From Bacteroidales bacterium (GTDB lineage Bacteria > Bacteroidota > Bacteroidia > Bacteroidales > F082), in NCBI GenBank assembly GCA_017427985.1, contig JAFRRS010000004.1, forward strand, positions 248,001 to 312,000: 64,000 nucleotides of DNA, written 5' to 3'. Positions 55,832-64,000 of the stretch are shown piece after piece. The notes below the pieces were generated by a model, which was given only the letters and a program-made list of their open reading frames with translations, did not search any database and was not told the origin of the DNA. The first letter of the stretch is position 1. Each line of letters opens with the position of its first letter. Both the position numbers and the translations under genes were made by a program.

Positions 55832-57282
55832 TGTCGTTAGGTCAGCAGACGGTTAGCGGAGTGGCTTGGACCACGGTACAGCGATTTGCAACGCTTTTCC
55901 TGGCGTTTGTGGCGAATCTTGTGCTTGCCCGTTTGTTGTCGCCCGACGATTTCGGGTGCATTGCCTTGCTGATGGTGTTCATCTCGTTGTCGCAGATTTT
56001 TGTCGACGGCGGTTTCGGTGCTGCTTTGATACAGAAAAAAGACCCTACAAAAGAAGATTATTCCACTATTTTCTATTGGAATCTGCTTCTTGCTGTGGCA
56101 TTGTATTTTCTGCTGTTTTTCCTTGCACCAGTCATCGCGAGATACTATGAAATCCCGATTCTTAAAGAAATTCTGAGGGTTCAGGGACTGGTTATCATTC
56201 TCGATTCTTTCGGGCTCGTTCACAAGAACAATCTGCGCAAAACTCTTCAATTTAAGAAGATTTCTTTGATTGTTTTGGGTGCTAATCTGATAGCTGTTGT
56301 TATTGCTATCACCATGGCTTACAATGGTTTTGGGGTTTGGTGTCTTGTCGCTCAGCAGCTTCTTATCAGTGGAATGTCGACGGTTTTGTATTGGATTTTC
56401 AACCGATGGAAACCTTCTTTGGTTTTCAGCATGAAATCGTTCAAGGAGTTGTTTGGCTTCGGCGGATTCATTCTCCTTTCCAACATGATTGTGACGTTTG
56501 CCAATGAGGTTCAGGCACTTATAATGGGAAAAATGTACACGGCGAGGGATGTGGGTTTGTATTCGCAGGCGCGAAAATTCGAGTCGATAATGTCAAACAC
56601 AGCCTCGACAGTTGTCAATCAGGTGACGTTCCCGATTTTCTCGAAGTTTCAAGATGATTTGGAGCAGTTGCAGAGCATTCTTCGCAGAATCACAAAAGTG
56701 ATGGCGTTTGTGGTGTTTCCGGCGATGATTCTGGTGATTTTGATAGCAAAACCCGCCATTGTTTTGATGCTCACCGACAAATGGGTTGACTGCGTGCCGT
56801 ATTTCCAGATTTTGTGTATCGGTGGCATGGCGGAGGCTTTGGGCGACATCAACTACAACGCTGTTGCAGCCATTGGAAAGAGCAGGGTTTTGTTCAGGTG
56901 GACATGCATAAAGTCGGTTTTGGGCTTGCTTTTGATAATTGCAGGCTCGTTTTTCGGTGTCAGAGGAATAATTTGGGCTGTGACAATCCGTTTTTACCTT
57001 GTTTTCCTGATACATGCGTCACTTGCGGCACATTATCTCAATTTCAGCATCTTCACCCAGCTGAAGGATTTGTTTGAGATTGCGCTCGTTGCTGCGGCAG
57101 CAGGAGCGGTGGCATATCTCATTGGAGCAAAGTTGTTTGGCGGGTTAAACATGTATTATGTCGCTGTAATTCAAATAGTTATATACGCTATAGCTTATCT
57201 TTTGCTTGCATTTGTGTTCAACCGCCCGATGTTCGGCGAAGTGAAATATATAATCGGAACGTTTTTACATAAGAAAAAATGA
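55831..57282 (+). CDS. Polysaccharide flippase (Wzx/WzxC type)
   Basis: The product is 483 residues with about 12-14 membrane helices. The start GQQTVSGVAWTTVQRFATLFLAFVANLVLARLLSPDDFG and IFVDGGFGAALIQKK are characteristic of the WzxC/Polysacc_synt_3 branch of the MOP superfamily. GLYSQARKFESIMSNTASTVVNQVTFPIFSKF lies mid-protein. It flips lipid-linked repeat units to the periplasm. The ATG shares a base with the previous TGA. Confidence 0.9.
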   Translation: MSLGQQTVSGVAWTTVQRFATLFLAFVANLVLARLLSPDDFGCIALLMVFISLSQIFVDGGFGAALIQKKDPTKEDYSTIFYWNLLLAVALYFLLFFLAPVIARYYEIPILKEILRVQGLVIILDSFGLVHKNNLRKTLQFKKISLIVLGANLIAVVIAITMAYNGFGVWCLVAQQLLISGMSTVLYWIFNRWKPSLVFSMKSFKELFGFGGFILLSNMIVTFANEVQALIMGKMYTARDVGLYSQARKFESIMSNTASTVVNQVTFPIFSKFQDDLEQLQSILRRITKVMAFVVFPAMILVILIAKPAIVLMLTDKWVDCVPYFQILCIGGMAEALGDINYNAVAAIGKSRVLFRWTCIKSVLGLLLIIAGSFFGVRGIIWAVTIRFYLVFLIHASLAAHYLNFSIFTQLKDLFEIALVAAAAGAVAYLIGAKLFGGLNMYYVAVIQIVIYAIAYLLLAFVFNRPMFGEVKYIIGTFLHKKK

Positions 57283-58382
57283 TGAAGATTTGTTGCATTT
57301 TCAATATGGCTCCGCATTACCGAATGCCGATTTTCTCGCTGATGAGCGAGAATTTCGACTGTGACTTTTATTTCGGTGACAAGATGCAGAATCCGATTAA
57401 GAAGCTGAATTACAATGAGTTAAAAGGTTTTAAAAAGGAGTTTCACAACGTTTTTATCAGGAACACCTTCTATTGGCAGAGGAAATCGGTGCGGCTGATT
57501 TTCAAAAACTACGATTATTTCGTCTTAAGCGGCGAGCCGTTCTGTATTTCATATTGGGTTATATTATTGATTGCCAAATTGTTAGGTAAGAAAACTGTGA
57601 CGTGGACCCATGGATATTACGGAAGAGAAGGCTTTGTGAAAAGAATCGTGAAAAAAACGTTTTTAAAGCTTTTTACGAAGATAATGGTCTATTCCGATTA
57701 TTCAATTGGATTGATGGAAAAGGACGGCATTGACAAACGGAAGATGTTTTGTGTTGCAAACTCGATGGACACTGATAATCAATTGGTTGTAAGAGATAGA
57801 TTGAAGAAGACAGATATTTTTTCGTCACATTTCGGCAACGATGAGCCAATTATTTTTTACATCGGAAGGATTCAGAAGATTAAGAGACTGGATTTGCTTG
57901 TTGAGAGTTTCAAGAAATTGAAAAATGAAGGTGTGAAATGCAACCTTGTGATTGTCGGAAAAGATGATGAAAATGTCGATTTGCCAAAGATTATCAATGA
58001 GTTGGGAGTTAAAGATTCTGTGTGGTTATATGGTCCGTGTTATGATGAGGCGACGATTGGCGAGATGTTTTACAACTCGGCAGTGTGCGTTTCTCCAGGC
58101 AATGTCGGCTTGACCTCGATTCACGCCATGACGTATGGCTGTCCGGTGGTGACGCACGACAATTTTCCATATCAAATGCCTGAGTTTGAAGCGATTACGC
58201 CAGATGTGACGGGCAGTTTCTTTAAGATGGACGATGTGGATGACATGACAGAAAAGATAAAGATTTGGCTTGCAAAAACGCCGGAAGAGCGAGAAATCAC
58301 AAGAGCTGCGGCGTATCGTACTATTGATGCCAAATGGAACATCCACCATCAGATTGACGTGATGAAAAAAGTGTTTGTGTGA
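57279..58382 (+). CDS. GT4-like glycosyltransferase
   Basis: This 367-residue GT-B enzyme begins MMKICCIFNMAPHYRMPIFSLM. The nucleotide-sugar domain has EPIIFYIGRIQKIKRLDLLVESFKKL and the site GNVGLTSIHAMTYGCPVVTHDNFPYQMPEFEAI, a variant of the EX7E region in which the first Glu is replaced. It is cytoplasmic and membrane-associated. The sugar it transfers is unknown. It overlaps the flippase stop (ATGATG). Confidence 0.85.
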   Translation: MMKICCIFNMAPHYRMPIFSLMSENFDCDFYFGDKMQNPIKKLNYNELKGFKKEFHNVFIRNTFYWQRKSVRLIFKNYDYFVLSGEPFCISYWVILLIAKLLGKKTVTWTHGYYGREGFVKRIVKKTFLKLFTKIMVYSDYSIGLMEKDGIDKRKMFCVANSMDTDNQLVVRDRLKKTDIFSSHFGNDEPIIFYIGRIQKIKRLDLLVESFKKLKNEGVKCNLVIVGKDDENVDLPKIINELGVKDSVWLYGPCYDEATIGEMFYNSAVCVSPGNVGLTSIHAMTYGCPVVTHDNFPYQMPEFEAITPDVTGSFFKMDDVDDMTEKIKIWLAKTPEEREITRAAAYRTIDAKWNIHHQIDVMKKVFV

Positions 58383-59593
58383 TGCCGAAGATTGTTCAGA
58401 TAAATACCGCTTTAAACTGTGGCTCGCATGGTCGTATCGTGGAGCAGATCTCGCACGTGGGCGCGGGACGAGGATATTATACAACCATTGTGCATGGGGC
58501 GCGGTATGTCAACAAATCGCAATTCGCCGATATTCAGACGACTACCAAAAATCAGGAGCGATTGAACGGCATAAGAAGTCTGTTGTTCGACGCACATGGA
58601 CTTGGCTTGAAATGCGCCACAAAGTCGTTGATAACCAAGCTTGAAGAGATAAAACCTGATATCGTTCATCTGCATAACATCCATGGTTATTATCTGAACT
58701 ATCAAATCTTATTTGATTATCTGGCAAAAAGCAACGTGCCAGTCGTCTGGACATTGCACGACTGCTGGAGCATCACAGGACATTGTTCCCAATTTGAGAA
58801 CTACAATTGTGATAAATGGAAAACGCAATGCCATGATTGTCAATATCTTATGGATTGGTATCCAAAGGCGGTAATTGATAGGTCGAGGAGAAATTTTGAA
58901 CTGAAAAAACAGAGTTTTACATCTGTGAAAAACATGACGATAGTGCCTGTTTCGCATTGGCTGGAAGATAAAGTGAAGCAGTCGTTTTTGTCAAAATATC
59001 CAATAAAAGTCATCAACAACGGTGTTGATACCCTGTCATTTCGACCGACCGAATGGAGTGGAGAAATCTTCTCCAATCATAAATTCACCATCCTTGGCAT
59101 CGCTTCGCAATGGGACAACGACAAAGGCGTTCAAGAATTTATCAAACTGTCTCAAAATCCTGATTATCAGGTGATTATGATTGGTGTAAACGAGAAATTA
59201 AGCAAACAGCTTCCTGATGCGATTGTTAAAGTGGCAAAGACAAACAATCAAGAGGAACTCGCTGAATATTATTCACTTGCCGATGTTTTTGTCAATCCGA
59301 CATATAAAGACACATTTCCGACAACGAATCTGGAGGCATTGGCGTGCGGAACGCCAGTGATTACTTACAAAACCGGTGGAAGTCCAGAGTCGATAACTCC
59401 TGAAACCGGCATCGTGGTTGAAAAAGGCAATTTTGAGCAGCTTTGCACAGCGATTGAGGTTATCCGTAAAAACGGAAAGCATTACTATTCAACAAATTGC
59501 AGAGAAAGTGCTGTGAATTTTTATAATAAAGACGAGCGTTTTAAAGATTATATTGATTTGTATGAAAATATCCTTGATAACAGCGACATATAA
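58382..59593 (+). CDS. GT4 glycosyltransferase
   Basis: The product is 403 residues from the ATG MPKIVQINTALNCGSHGRIVEQI, which shares one base with the previous TGA. Marks: LHNIHGYYLNYQILFDYL, TLHDCWSITGHCSQFENY with a Cys cluster (CDKWKTQCHDC), FTILGIASQWDNDKGVQEFIKL and FPTTNLEALACGTPVITYKTGGSPESI (EX7E type). A retaining GT-B glycosyltransferase acting on the repeat unit; donor unknown. The next gene starts 32 bp before its end. Confidence 0.88.
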   Translation: MPKIVQINTALNCGSHGRIVEQISHVGAGRGYYTTIVHGARYVNKSQFADIQTTTKNQERLNGIRSLLFDAHGLGLKCATKSLITKLEEIKPDIVHLHNIHGYYLNYQILFDYLAKSNVPVVWTLHDCWSITGHCSQFENYNCDKWKTQCHDCQYLMDWYPKAVIDRSRRNFELKKQSFTSVKNMTIVPVSHWLEDKVKQSFLSKYPIKVINNGVDTLSFRPTEWSGEIFSNHKFTILGIASQWDNDKGVQEFIKLSQNPDYQVIMIGVNEKLSKQLPDAIVKVAKTNNQEELAEYYSLADVFVNPTYKDTFPTTNLEALACGTPVITYKTGGSPESITPETGIVVEKGNFEQLCTAIEVIRKNGKHYYSTNCRESAVNFYNKDERFKDYIDLYENILDNSDI

Positions 59594-60323
59594 CAGTGCC
59601 GAGACCTTGCGCGACACTCTGCAAAGCGTTCTGAATCAGACGTTTAAAGATGTCGATTACATTATCATTGACGGAAATTCAAAGGATAATACAATTGACA
59701 TTGTGAAGGAGTTCGAGCCGAAGTTTGAAGGCCGTCTGCGTTGGATTTCCGAAAAGGACAAAGGCATTTACGACGCCATGAACAAAGGCGTGAAGATGGC
59801 TCAGGGTGATGTGGTCGGGATTTTGAACAGTGACGATTTTTTCGCATCTGACGACGTGCTTGAAAAAGTTAACGCCGCTTTTACGGAAAACCCAATAATT
59901 GATGGTGTTTACGCAGATGTCAGATATGTTGATTGGAACGATACAGGCAAAACCGTGAGGATGTTTTCGGGCAAGGATTTCAAGAGAGAAAAAATCTGTT
60001 GGGGTCAGATGCCGCCGCATCCTTCGTTTTATGTGAAACGAGAGTGCTACGACAAATTCGGGCTCTACAGCCTCGACTATCCAATCTGCGCCGACTACGA
60101 CATGTTTGTGAAAATGATTTGGATTGGAAATATTAAAACATTGTATATCAATGATATATTTGTAAATATGCGTAGCGGTGGCACTTCTTCAAATGGTTTG
60201 AAAGTGCATAGGAAAATCATGAAAGAAAGGATGCGCTGCATTCGCGAACATAACCTGCCGAGCAATTTTTTCAAGCAGGTTTCACGTTATTTTGGTAAAA
60301 TTATCAGTCTTTTGAAAAAGTAA
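59562..60323 (+). CDS. GT2 glycosyltransferase
   Basis: The product is 253 residues from the ATG MKISLITATYNSAETLRDTL. GT-A marks: YIIIDGNSKDNTIDIVKEFE, WISEKDKGIYDAMNKGVKMAQGDVVGILNSDDFF (DxD-type metal site) and QMPPHPSFYVKRECYDKFG. The IDGNSKDNT/GIYDAMNKG set is typical of WcaE-like colanic and capsular transferases. It overlaps the previous gene by 32 bp. Confidence 0.88.
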   Translation: MKISLITATYNSAETLRDTLQSVLNQTFKDVDYIIIDGNSKDNTIDIVKEFEPKFEGRLRWISEKDKGIYDAMNKGVKMAQGDVVGILNSDDFFASDDVLEKVNAAFTENPIIDGVYADVRYVDWNDTGKTVRMFSGKDFKREKICWGQMPPHPSFYVKRECYDKFGLYSLDYPICADYDMFVKMIWIGNIKTLYINDIFVNMRSGGTSSNGLKVHRKIMKERMRCIREHNLPSNFFKQVSRYFGKIISLLKK

Positions 60324-60327
60324 AACT

Positions 60328-61692
60328 ATGGGAAATACGAGCAAAATCTGGTATCGGAGCTTTTATAACATCCTGATAACGCTGATAGTCGTGGCGGTTT
60401 TCAGTTGGTTCTGGTACAAAGAATTAAATGTCCTTTTGGAAAAAGAATTCTTGATGAAAGGTAACTATTTGACTATCATGGTTTATTGGGTGGTGGTGAT
60501 GTTTTTTGTCGGGATTTTCGGAGGCTATAAAATTGGTGTCAGCAAGAAATCGCATATTATTCTGTCGCAGGCGATAGGGTTGCTTTTTGCCGATGGTATC
60601 CAGGTGATTATAACGGTTCTTATGGTTGGTTATCGTCATCTTATCATGTCGATTATCATCACGATGGGAAAGGTTTTTGTCATACAATTTGCTTTCGTTT
60701 TTGTGCTTGCAATAATCTTTATCTCATTGTATTTCAAGATTTTCCCTCCGTATAAAATGTTACATATCCGTGGAAATCATGACAACAGTCTTGTTGCTAA
60801 ATTCAATACGAGAAACGACAAATATGTCATTACTGGCGAGATGGATTATGATGATGACATTGAAAAAATCAGTGCTGCTGTCGATGGTTACGATGCTGTA
60901 ATTATAAATGACGCGCCGACAGAGACGAGAAATCGTATTTTGAAGATTTGTTTTGCGAAAGGGAAAAAGGTTTACCTCACACCGAAGATATCTGATATAA
61001 TCGTGCGAGGCGCTGAAAAACTTGATGTTTTCGACACTCCGCTCTTGTTTTCCAGAAACACCACGTTTACGTTGTCGCAGCGCATGATAAAAAGATGCTC
61101 AGATATCTTATTCTCGCTGCTTGGTTTGATAATCCTTTCCCCGTTGATGATTTTGGTTTCACTGGCGATTTTCCTTTATGACCGAGGTCCGGTTTTCTAC
61201 CGTCAGACGCGTTATACCAAAGACGGAAAGACCTTTAAGATATTGAAATTCAGGAGCATGATTCCGAATGCGGAGAAGGATGGCGTGGCGCGACTGGCTG
61301 CCGACAACGATAGCCGAATCACCCCTGTCGGGAGATTTATCAGAGCGTGCCGACTTGATGAGCTGCCTCAGTTTTTCAATATTTTGGCTGGCGACATGAG
61401 TTTTGTCGGACCGCGTCCTGAACGCCCTGAGATTGCTGACGAATACACCAAAGAGGTGCCGGAATTCGCGTTTCGCCTCAAGGTGAAAGCGGGTCTCACC
61501 GGTTATGCTCAGATTTACGGAAAATACAACACCACCTCGTACGACAAGCTGAAACTCGATATGATTTATGTCGAAAACTGCTCGCTTTTGATGGATTTGA
61601 AGCTGCTTCTGCTGACTTTGAAGGTCATTTTCATAAAAGAAAGCACCGAAGGCTTGGAGGAAGGTCAAATTACAGCGTCGAATAAGAGATGA
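60328..61692 (+). CDS. Polyprenyl-phosphate sugar-1-phosphate transferase (WcaJ/WbaP type)
   Basis: The product is 454 residues. Four N-terminal helices (residues about 15-145) are followed by a CoA-binding-like Rossmann region (YVITGEMDYDDDIEKISAAVDGYDAVIIND). A fifth helix (DILFSLLGLIILSPLMILVSLAIFL) leads to the catalytic bacterial sugar transferase domain: RGPVFYRQTRYTKDGKTFKILKFRSM, CRLDELPQFFNILAGDMSFVGPRPERPE and KVKAGLTGYAQIYGKY. It starts a repeat unit on undecaprenyl phosphate. A second, short initiating transferase lies at 63249. Confidence 0.92.
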   Translation: MGNTSKIWYRSFYNILITLIVVAVFSWFWYKELNVLLEKEFLMKGNYLTIMVYWVVVMFFVGIFGGYKIGVSKKSHIILSQAIGLLFADGIQVIITVLMVGYRHLIMSIIITMGKVFVIQFAFVFVLAIIFISLYFKIFPPYKMLHIRGNHDNSLVAKFNTRNDKYVITGEMDYDDDIEKISAAVDGYDAVIINDAPTETRNRILKICFAKGKKVYLTPKISDIIVRGAEKLDVFDTPLLFSRNTTFTLSQRMIKRCSDILFSLLGLIILSPLMILVSLAIFLYDRGPVFYRQTRYTKDGKTFKILKFRSMIPNAEKDGVARLAADNDSRITPVGRFIRACRLDELPQFFNILAGDMSFVGPRPERPEIADEYTKEVPEFAFRLKVKAGLTGYAQIYGKYNTTSYDKLKLDMIYVENCSLLMDLKLLLLTLKVIFIKESTEGLEEGQITASNKR

Positions 61693-62441
61693 AGACATTG
61701 GTTTCCATAATAATGCCATGCTATAATGCCGAGCGTTACATTGCGCAAAGCATCGAATCTGTTTTGGCGCAGACTTACGACAATTGGGAACTGCTTATCA
61801 CCGATGACGCCTCCACAGATAAAAGCGTTGAAATCATCAGTAAATACAGCAAAAACGATGAAAGAATAAACGTGTTGGTGCCTGATGAGCATCAAGGGAT
61901 TTCGAGGACGCGAAACATGTCGATTTCACGCGCAAGGGGTCGTTTTGTGGCGTTTTTGGACAGCGATGACATCTGGTATCCAGAAAAACTTGAAAAACAA
62001 ATTAAGTTTATGCTTGAAAACGATATTGCGTTTACATATTCCAGTTACGAAGTAATTGATGCTCAAGGAAATTCAAAGAGTAGGATTGTCAAAGACGCTG
62101 GTGTGATGAGCTATAAAAAATATCTCAAAAACACCATAATCTGCTGTGGAACAGTGGTCATCGACCGCGAAAAAACCGGTCATTTTGCCACTCCGATTAT
62201 CGACACCAGCGAAGACATGTCGTTGTGGCTCAGCATCATGAGGCGAGGTTTCGCCGCTTATCCTGTGCCTGGTCCGCTTCACAAATACAGAATAACGCCA
62301 GGCTCCGCCTCGAGCAATAAAATCAAGGCTTCCGCGGATGTGTGGCGCGTTTACAGGAAGTTGGAGAAGCTTTCACTTTTTAAATCGTCGGCTAATTTTA
62401 TCTGCTATGCTTTCAATGCAGTCAAAAAACGTGTTTTCTGA
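61689..62441 (+). CDS. GT2 glycosyltransferase
   Basis: The product is 250 residues: SIIMPCYNAERYIAQSIESVLAQTYDNWELLITDDASTD, RNMSISRARGRFVAFLDSDDIWYPEKLEKQI (DxD) and TSEDMSLWLSIMRRGF. A standard GT-A family 2 enzyme. It overlaps the initiating transferase by ATGA. The donor sugar is unknown. Confidence 0.9.
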   Translation: MKTLVSIIMPCYNAERYIAQSIESVLAQTYDNWELLITDDASTDKSVEIISKYSKNDERINVLVPDEHQGISRTRNMSISRARGRFVAFLDSDDIWYPEKLEKQIKFMLENDIAFTYSSYEVIDAQGNSKSRIVKDAGVMSYKKYLKNTIICCGTVVIDREKTGHFATPIIDTSEDMSLWLSIMRRGFAAYPVPGPLHKYRITPGSASSNKIKASADVWRVYRKLEKLSLFKSSANFICYAFNAVKKRVF

Positions 62442-63252
62442 GAAGGATTTTGAGCTTTACCGTCATGCGTGGCGATATGGCTTGGCTCCTGATAAAGAGC
62501 CACAACTTGCTGATTCTCAATGCGATGAGCTTTTGAGAAAAGGCGGTTGGTTGGTTCGCAACACGTATGATTTTGATTGCAGGGAAGAGACAAAATTCTG
62601 GTATCTTATCAAAGACTCTTTCGGCGGGATGGAAGAGCAGTCGCAGAATGAGAGGAAGAAATTGCGTCACGCTTTCAGAAGTTTTGATTTTAAACTCGTT
62701 GATAAAGAATTAGTTAGACAAAAAGCATTTCCGATTGTCAAAGCCACGTTTGAAGACTATCGTGTTTCGGACAGAGAAATGAACGAGGATATTTTCAATG
62801 AATATCTCGATCATTGTGGCAAAAACGATTACGATTTTTGGGGTGCTTTTGACAAGGAAACACAGGAATTGGTGGGGTTTTGCGCGGTTCATCTTTGGGA
62901 CGATTCATGCGAGTACGGACTCATCGGGTTTCTGCCAAAATACAAGCATAACGCGACATATCCGTATTACGGATTTTTTTACAAGATGAACGAATATTAT
63001 CTTGAAGAAAAGCGATTCAAATATGTGGCGGATGGTGCCCGAAGCATTACCGAACATTCTGATATTCAATCGTTTCTGGAAAAGAATTTCAAATTCAGAA
63101 AAGCGTATTGCAAGTTGAAGATAAAGTATAAATGGTGGTTTGGGATAATAGTGAGGGTGTTGTTGCCGTTTAGGAATATTGTAGAGACGCAAAATTTTGC
63201 GTCTGTACGAAATGTTAAGGCAATTTTAAATATGCATAAAATGCAATCATGA
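62407..63252 (+). CDS. Exopolysaccharide-locus protein with probable GNAT/FemAB-like fold
   Basis: The product is 281 residues from ATG 62407 (or 278 from 62416), overlapping the previous gene by 26-35 bp. Marks: GWLVRNTYDFDCREETKFWYLIKDSFGGMEEQS, NERKKLRHAFRSFDFKLVD, YDFWGAFDKETQELVGFCAVHLW, YYGFFYKMNEYYLEEKRFKYVADGARSITEHSDIQSFLEKNFKFRKAY. I recall close relatives in Bacteroidales capsule loci annotated as hypothetical. The basic KKLRHAFRS helix and the strand order suggest a GNAT or FemAB-like acyl/aminoacyl-transferase. The C-terminal IVETQNFASVR is written by a palindromic element. Confidence 0.6.
   Translation: MLSMQSKNVFSEKDFELYRHAWRYGLAPDKEPQLADSQCDELLRKGGWLVRNTYDFDCREETKFWYLIKDSFGGMEEQSQNERKKLRHAFRSFDFKLVDKELVRQKAFPIVKATFEDYRVSDREMNEDIFNEYLDHCGKNDYDFWGAFDKETQELVGFCAVHLWDDSCEYGLIGFLPKYKHNATYPYYGFFYKMNEYYLEEKRFKYVADGARSITEHSDIQSFLEKNFKFRKAYCKLKIKYKWWFGIIVRVLLPFRNIVETQNFASVRNVKAILNMHKMQS
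63181..63208. repeat. Palindromic element inside the exopolysaccharide gene
   Basis: GTAGAGACGCAAAA and the reverse-complement arm (one mismatch), 28 bp, near the end of the gene at 62407. It is read as VETQNFASV, the same frame as the copy at 424-443. Confidence 0.8.
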
Positions 63253-63833
63253 TAATAAAATACATTTTTGATAGAATTTTTTCCCTGGTTTTGCTGGTGA
63301 TTTTGTCGCCTGTCATTTTGGTTTTGTATATTCTTCATAAGATTAAGATGCCAAAAGGTGATTTCTTGTATCGTCAGGTGAGGATTGGTAAGAATGGCAA
63401 GCCGTTCGGGATTTTCAAGATTCGAACGATGGCTGATAATTCGGAGGTTGCCGGTTCTGTCACACCTGCTGACGACCCAAGGGTTTTGCCGTTTGGACGA
63501 TGGCTGCGTGAGAGCAAAGTCGACACGTTTTTGGAGTTGATAAATATATTAATAGGTGACATGAGTTTTGTGGGTCCGCGTCCCGATGTGCCCGGCTATG
63601 CCGACAAACTTGAAGGTGACGACCGAATCATTTTGAAGATGCGTCCCGGGTTGACGGGTCCTGCCTCTATAAAATATCGTCATGAAGATGTTATTTTAGC
63701 GCAACAAGACGACCCAAAGAAGTATAATGACGAAGTTATTTGGCGAGATAAGGTAAAAATCAACCGTGAATATTATGAAAACTGGTCGGTTTGGCTTGAT
63801 GTTTCCATGCTTTGGAAAACAATTTTTGGCTAA
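63249..63833 (+). CDS. Short initiating sugar transferase (PglC/WcaJ catalytic-domain type)
   Basis: The product is 194 residues: one re-entrant membrane helix (YIFDRIFSLVLLVILSPVILVLYIL), then GDFLYRQVRIGKNGKPFGIFKIRTM, FGRWLRESKVDTFLELINILIGDMSFVGPRPDVPGYADKL and MRPGLTGPASIKYRHE. It transfers a sugar phosphate to undecaprenyl phosphate. Its size and lack of extra domains fit the PglC group, which often uses a diacetamido or FucNAc-type sugar such as a CapD-like enzyme could supply. It overlaps the previous stop by ATGA and is the last gene of the operon. Confidence 0.9.
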   Translation: MIIKYIFDRIFSLVLLVILSPVILVLYILHKIKMPKGDFLYRQVRIGKNGKPFGIFKIRTMADNSEVAGSVTPADDPRVLPFGRWLRESKVDTFLELINILIGDMSFVGPRPDVPGYADKLEGDDRIILKMRPGLTGPASIKYRHEDVILAQQDDPKKYNDEVIWRDKVKINREYYENWSVWLDVSMLWKTIFG

Positions 63834-63948
63834 ATAGTCGTTGATATTCAATAAGATATAATTTTTTAAAAAAATATATTCAATTTTTTGTTGTGCGTAT
63901 TGAAAAACGTCGTACTTTTGCACTCGCAAACGGAGAAAACCGTTGTTA
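63834..63948 (+). promoter_or_regulatory. AT-rich gap with the tRNA-Asn promoter
   Basis: TTG at 63891-63893, 19 bp, then TACTTTTG at 63913-63920 gives a good -33/-7 pair 28 bp before the tRNA. The rest of the gap is AT-rich with no gene. Confidence 0.55.
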
Positions 63949-64000
63949 GCCTCCTTAGCTCAGTTGGTTAGAGCATCTGACTGTTAATCAGGGGGTCTCA
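63949..64000 (+). tRNA. tRNA-Asn (anticodon GTT), cut by the window end
   Basis: The acceptor 5' strand GCCTCCT, D-arm AGCTCAGTTGGTTAGAGC, and anticodon stem-loop TCTGA-CTGTTAA-TCAGG are visible. The T-arm and 3' acceptor strand lie beyond the window. Confidence 0.85.

Overview
The window looks like a chromosomal segment from an anaerobic member of the order Bacteroidales (Bacteroidota). The evidence is a type IX secretion sorting domain on the first gene, many promoters with the Bacteroidota -7 box TAnnTTTG and no clear Shine-Dalgarno sequences, a FeoA-FeoB fusion with its Cys-rich partner, a short ATP synthase epsilon subunit, a eukaryote-like isoleucyl-tRNA synthetase, a DUF4954 protein and an Fkp-type fucose salvage system. 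The T9SS signal and the split atp genes point away from Bacteroides itself. I see no insertion sequence, prophage, rRNA or CRISPR array.

Layout. 1-4.8 kb: end of a T9SS cargo protein, a CWC zinc-type mini-protein, ferrous iron uptake (feoAB plus its partner), a surface lipoprotein and a cytidylate-kinase-like protein. 4.9-10 kb: a membrane-bound TPR/AraC regulator, tRNA-Cys, and an operon of porin, YeiH-like exporter and small membrane protein. 10.1-16.3 kb: ileS-dksA-lspA-atpD-atpC, apparently one operon. 16.4-18 kb: a ROK sugar kinase, an unknown membrane protein and tRNA-Thr. 18-30.6 kb (minus strand): a nucleotide-sugar arm with a CapD-like dehydratase, GDP-mannose pyrophosphorylase, UDP-HexNAc dehydrogenase, GalE, WbpB- and WbpD-like enzymes, NagB, a DUF4954 beta-helix protein and RfbB/D/C. 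30.7-36.9 kb: tsaB coupled to a CusBA/TolC-like metal efflux system with a His-rich adaptor. 36.8-48 kb: an alpha-2-macroglobulin, thymidine kinase, an acidic protein plus rsmI, a BamA-like barrel, an FMN-binding membrane protein and a PlsC-like acyltransferase. 48-63.8 kb (plus strand): a 14-gene exopolysaccharide/O-antigen operon, followed by a tRNA-Asn cut by the window end.

How the genes work together. The minus-strand arm makes activated sugars: a 2,3-diacetamido uronic acid type sugar, dTDP-rhamnose, GDP-mannose and UDP-galactose. The plus-strand arm salvages fucose to GDP-fucose, initiates, extends and flips a glycan, and polymerises or ligates it. Within the plus arm sits a translationally coupled pair, a TupA-like ATP-grasp ligase and an opine dehydrogenase family enzyme. 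Together they suggest that an N-(carboxyalkyl)amino acid (opine) is amide-linked to a sugar, probably a uronic acid. This is the best candidate here for an undescribed pathway.

Two other features stand out. The L-fucokinase/fucose-1-phosphate guanylyltransferase, normally one protein of about 950 residues, is two overlapping genes with most of the linker gone. Short palindromic repeats built on GTAGAGACG, and several other repeat types, have entered genes: they read through in frame inside at least four proteins and supply the stop codon of several others.
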